NCBI GenBank assembly: GCA_964243985.1
Contig: CAXTHJ010000007.1
Coordinates: forward strand, 5,258-69,257
Direction of reading: 5' to 3'
DNA length: 64,000 nt
Origin: CAIOYC01 sp964243985
GTDB lineage: Bacteria > Pseudomonadota > Alphaproteobacteria > Caulobacterales > Caulobacteraceae
The position numbers and the translations under genes were made by a program. The notes beneath the pieces were generated by a model that had not been told where the DNA came from, ran no database searches, and saw only the letters and a list, made by a program, of their open reading frames with translations. How positions within the stretch are numbered: the stretch's first letter is position 1; each line of letters begins with the position of its first letter. Below, piece by piece: positions 61,665-64,000 of the stretch.

Positions 61665-62407
61665 GCGCCGTTCCCAAGATCGCCATGGTGCTGGCGGCGG
61701 GGCTCGGCACGCGGATGCGCCCCCTGACCGACGATCGGCCAAAAGCCCTCGTGGAAGTTGGCGGCAAGGCTTTGATCGACCACATGCTGGACCGGCTGGC
61801 GGACGCGGGCGTGGAGCGGGCGGTGGTGAACGTCCACGCCTTCGCCGAACGGCTGATCGCGTACCTGCAGGGTTATCGCCGCCTGGACATCGCCATTTCA
61901 GACGAGCGCGCTCACCCCGCGCCGCTGGAGACCGGCGGCGGCGTCAAGTTCGCCTACGCCTTCCTGCCGAAAACCCCTATTCTGGTCGCCAATATCGACA
62001 GCGTCTGGATCGAGGACGGGGAGCCGCCGTCGAACGCGATCCGCGACCTTTGCGCCGGCTTCAATCCCGCCCACATGGACGCCCGGCTCATGCTGGCGCG
62101 GATGGACCGGACCACAGGCTTCGACGGCGCGGGGGATTTCACGATGGGCAGCCAAGGCCGTCTGACACCTCGTCGGGTCACCGGCGCGCCCACAGCGCCT
62201 TTGAACTACATGGGCGTCCATATCTGCGATCCTCGCCCGATCTACGCGGCGAACAAAACCGAGTTCGGCCTCTTTCCCTTCTGGGCCGATTGGGCCGCCG
62301 CCGGGCGCTTGCACGGCTTAGTGATGGAGGGCGACTGGATGCACGTGGGCGACCCCGCCGCCCGCGATGTGGCGGAACTTCGGCTGCGGAAGGCCGCTGC
62401 GCCGTGA
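61661..62407 (+). CDS. murU: N-acetylmuramate alpha-1-phosphate uridylyltransferase MurU
   Basis: A 248-residue nucleotidyltransferase. The nucleotide motif LAAGLGTRMRPLTDDRPKAL is at residues 11-30, with VANIDSVWIEDG for metal binding. It makes UDP-MurNAc from MurNAc-1-phosphate and UTP. ATG at 61661 overlaps the amgK stop, and the end overlaps addB. Confidence 0.93.
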   Translation: MSAVPKIAMVLAAGLGTRMRPLTDDRPKALVEVGGKALIDHMLDRLADAGVERAVVNVHAFAERLIAYLQGYRRLDIAISDERAHPAPLETGGGVKFAYAFLPKTPILVANIDSVWIEDGEPPSNAIRDLCAGFNPAHMDARLMLARMDRTTGFDGAGDFTMGSQGRLTPRRVTGAPTAPLNYMGVHICDPRPIYAANKTEFGLFPFWADWAAAGRLHGLVMEGDWMHVGDPAARDVAELRLRKAAAP

Positions 62408-64000
62408 GCGTCATAGATCGGTCCATCTTCGCAGGGGAGGGCCCCCGCTGGTTCACCATTCAGCCGCATCGATCGTTTTTGGAGGACTTAGCTGCGACGC
62501 TCTATGCCGCCTTAACCGCCGCTGACGGGCCGGAATCTCTCGCCGACGCGGTGGTGCTTACCCCCACCCGCCGAGGCGCGCGATCCTTGGCCGAAGCCTT
62601 CCTGAAGGCAAGCGGCGGGGGCGCGCTGCTGTTGCCGCAAATCCTGGCGCTGGGCGATCTCGACGAAGGCGAGCCGCCGTTCGAGCCGGGCGACTTGGCC
62701 CTCGACCTCCCCCCCGCCATCACCCAGAGCCAGCGTAGGTTCGAGCTGGCGCGCCTGGTCTCCGACCACGCCCATCTGTTCGAGCGGAGCCTGGACGCCG
62801 TCTCCGCCCTCGAACTCGGCGAGGCTTTGGGCGCCTTCCTAGATTCAGTGCAGATCGAGGAGATCGATCCGACCGGCAAGCTCGATGGCCTGGTGGACGA
62901 GGATATGGCCGCTCACTGGAAGCGGTCCGCCGACGTGCTGCGCCTCGCCGTCGACGTGTGGCCGAGGCGGCTGCGTGACCTTGGCCTGCTCGACGTGAAC
63001 CAGCGGCGCACCGCACTGCTGCGCACCCTCGCAGCCCAGTGGAGCGTAAACCCGCCGGACCGCCCGCTGATCGCCGCCGGCTCCACCGGCACGGCCCCCG
63101 CCACCGCCGACCTTCTGGCCGTGATCGCCCGCGCGCCCAAAGGCGCCGTGGTGCTGCCGGGCCTGGACCTCGATCTGGCGCAGGACGCGTGGGACCAGGT
63201 GGGCGAAGCGCATCCGCAGGGGGCGATGAAGCGCCTGTTGGAGCGCGCGGGGTTGGACCGGGCGGCGGTGCAGGTCTGGCCCTCTGATGAAACCGCCCTG
63301 GCGAAACTGAAAGGCCGCTCCCGCCGCCGGGTGATCAATGAAGCGCTTCGTCCGCCCGACGCCACTGGCGACTGGCTGCGCGTGATCGGCGATCTTCAGG
63401 CGGAGGGAGCCGCCCGCGTCGATCCCATCGCCGAGGGATTGGACGGCCTATCCGCCGTCAATGCGCGGAACGAGGAGGAGGCCGCGACGCTGGCGGCTCT
63501 CCTGCTCCGCGAAACCCTGGAGCGTCCCGGCGAAACCGCCGCCCTGATCACGCCGGACCAGGCCATGGCTCGCCACGTCTCCGCCCGGCTGGCGCGCTGG
63601 GGCGTGGAGGCGGATAGCTCGGCGGGCCGTCCCCTCGCCAACTATCCCGCCGGCGTGCTGATGGCCCTCGTCGCCCGCGCCGCCACGGGCGTCCTCGATC
63701 CGGCGACAATGCTGGCAATCCTGAAGCATCCGCTGGTGCGGCTCGGCGTGGATGAGTTGACATTGGCGGCCGGTCGGAGCGCCCTGGAGCGTTACGGCTT
63801 TCGCGGCCCCAAGCCCCGCGACTGGGCGGCGGTGGCGCGGCGGCTGGACGAGGCTCGCCGGCGCGCCGAGACGGCGGAAACACCTTCGTCTGATCGCCTG
63901 GCGAACCTAGACAACGCCTCGCACCTCGCCGAAGCGCTGCAATCCGCCGTCGCCCTCGCCCGCTCGCGCGACGAGGCCGAGGCCTCGAACCAGTCCAAGA
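62404..64000 (+). CDS. addB: Double-strand break repair protein AddB, N-terminal part (runs off window)
   Basis: The frame is open from GTG at 62404 to the right edge, giving about 532 residues. The N-terminus includes RWFTIQPHRSFLEDLAATL, LTPTRRGARSLAEAFL and LPQILALGDLDE, typical of the inactivated helicase part of alphaproteobacterial AddB. AddAB processes DNA ends for RecA. It overlaps murU (GTGA). The nuclease domain with its Fe-S cysteines would lie beyond the window. Confidence 0.93.
   Translation, partial: MSVIDRSIFAGEGPRWFTIQPHRSFLEDLAATLYAALTAADGPESLADAVVLTPTRRGARSLAEAFLKASGGGALLLPQILALGDLDEGEPPFEPGDLALDLPPAITQSQRRFELARLVSDHAHLFERSLDAVSALELGEALGAFLDSVQIEEIDPTGKLDGLVDEDMAAHWKRSADVLRLAVDVWPRRLRDLGLLDVNQRRTALLRTLAAQWSVNPPDRPLIAAGSTGTAPATADLLAVIARAPKGAVVLPGLDLDLAQDAWDQVGEAHPQGAMKRLLERAGLDRAAVQVWPSDETALAKLKGRSRRRVINEALRPPDATGDWLRVIGDLQAEGAARVDPIAEGLDGLSAVNARNEEEAATLAALLLRETLERPGETAALITPDQAMARHVSARLARWGVEADSSAGRPLANYPAGVLMALVARAATGVLDPATMLAILKHPLVRLGVDELTLAAGRSALERYGFRGPKPRDWAAVARRLDEARRRAETAETPSSDRLANLDNASHLAEALQSAVALARSRDEAEASNQSK

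Overview
The window is GC-rich (roughly two thirds G+C by eye), densely packed bacterial chromosome from an alphaproteobacterium, most probably of the order Caulobacterales (a relative of Caulobacter, Phenylobacterium or Brevundimonas). The main evidence is the order ppsR - replication origin - hemE, with perfect CtrA boxes (TTAA-N7-TTAA) in the origin gap. Supporting evidence includes a zauP-zapA pair, the ChvI/ChvG two-component system followed by HprK, EIIA-Man and HPr, a parS/parAB locus a few kilobases from the origin, and the tsaE-amgK-murU-addB gene string. Many genes overlap by 4 bases (ATGA, GTGA, TTGA), and GTG and TTG starts are common.

Layout, left part (1-22.5 kb). A succinate dehydrogenase operon read leftward (sdhC, sdhD, sdhA, then an unexpected acyltransferase, then sdhB cut by the window edge). 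Next come a divergent HxlR regulator/SDR pair, a leftward chvI-chvG-hprK-EIIA-HPr envelope-stress and nitrogen-PTS block, and a 572-residue conserved unknown. Then follow gap-pgk, zauP-zapA with a 6S RNA before the formyltetrahydrofolate cyclo-ligase, ymdB, a tiny pentad-repeat protein, yebC, trmB, and a TetR gene followed by a 33-residue membrane peptide coupled to a membrane protein. A leftward run ppsR-maf-aroE-coaE-dnaQ leads up to the origin.

Centre (22.5-38 kb). The gap at 22.51-23.04 kb has the signatures of a Caulobacter-type origin. Genes point away from it on both sides. To the right lie hemE-hemH-hemJ, rho, a DUF6489-like gene, mnmE, a perfect parS and a degenerate second copy, mnmG, rsmG, parA, parB and rpmE, so origin, segregation and haem genes form one neighbourhood. 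A small leftward surface-polysaccharide cluster follows (cysteine protease-like lipoprotein, TPR-like protein, Wzy/ligase-like membrane protein, phosphoglycosyl transferase). It ends at a frameshifted remnant of an outer-membrane beta-barrel gene that abuts tRNA-Ala(CGC).

Right part (38-64 kb). Housekeeping genes: yggT, HIT protein, prolyl-tRNA deacylase, cnoX, LON-domain protein, Trm112-like, DUF971 and an XRE regulator. A long leftward chain follows (tsaB, rimI, fur, miaB, phoH, ybeY, corC, lnt), with a palindromic repeat inside ybeY. Then come a nitroreductase, Nfu, PagL, purA, a ferritin-like protein, ubiE-ubiB separated by an inverted REP pair, cysK, an orphan cytosine-5 DNA methyltransferase, a 2Fe-2S ferredoxin with its reductase, and tsaE-amgK-murU-addB, the last cut by the right edge. 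I found no insertion sequence, prophage or CRISPR array, and no clearly new defence or mobile system. The most interesting items are the origin/parS region, the operon and gene insertions, the small proteins and the decayed polysaccharide locus.
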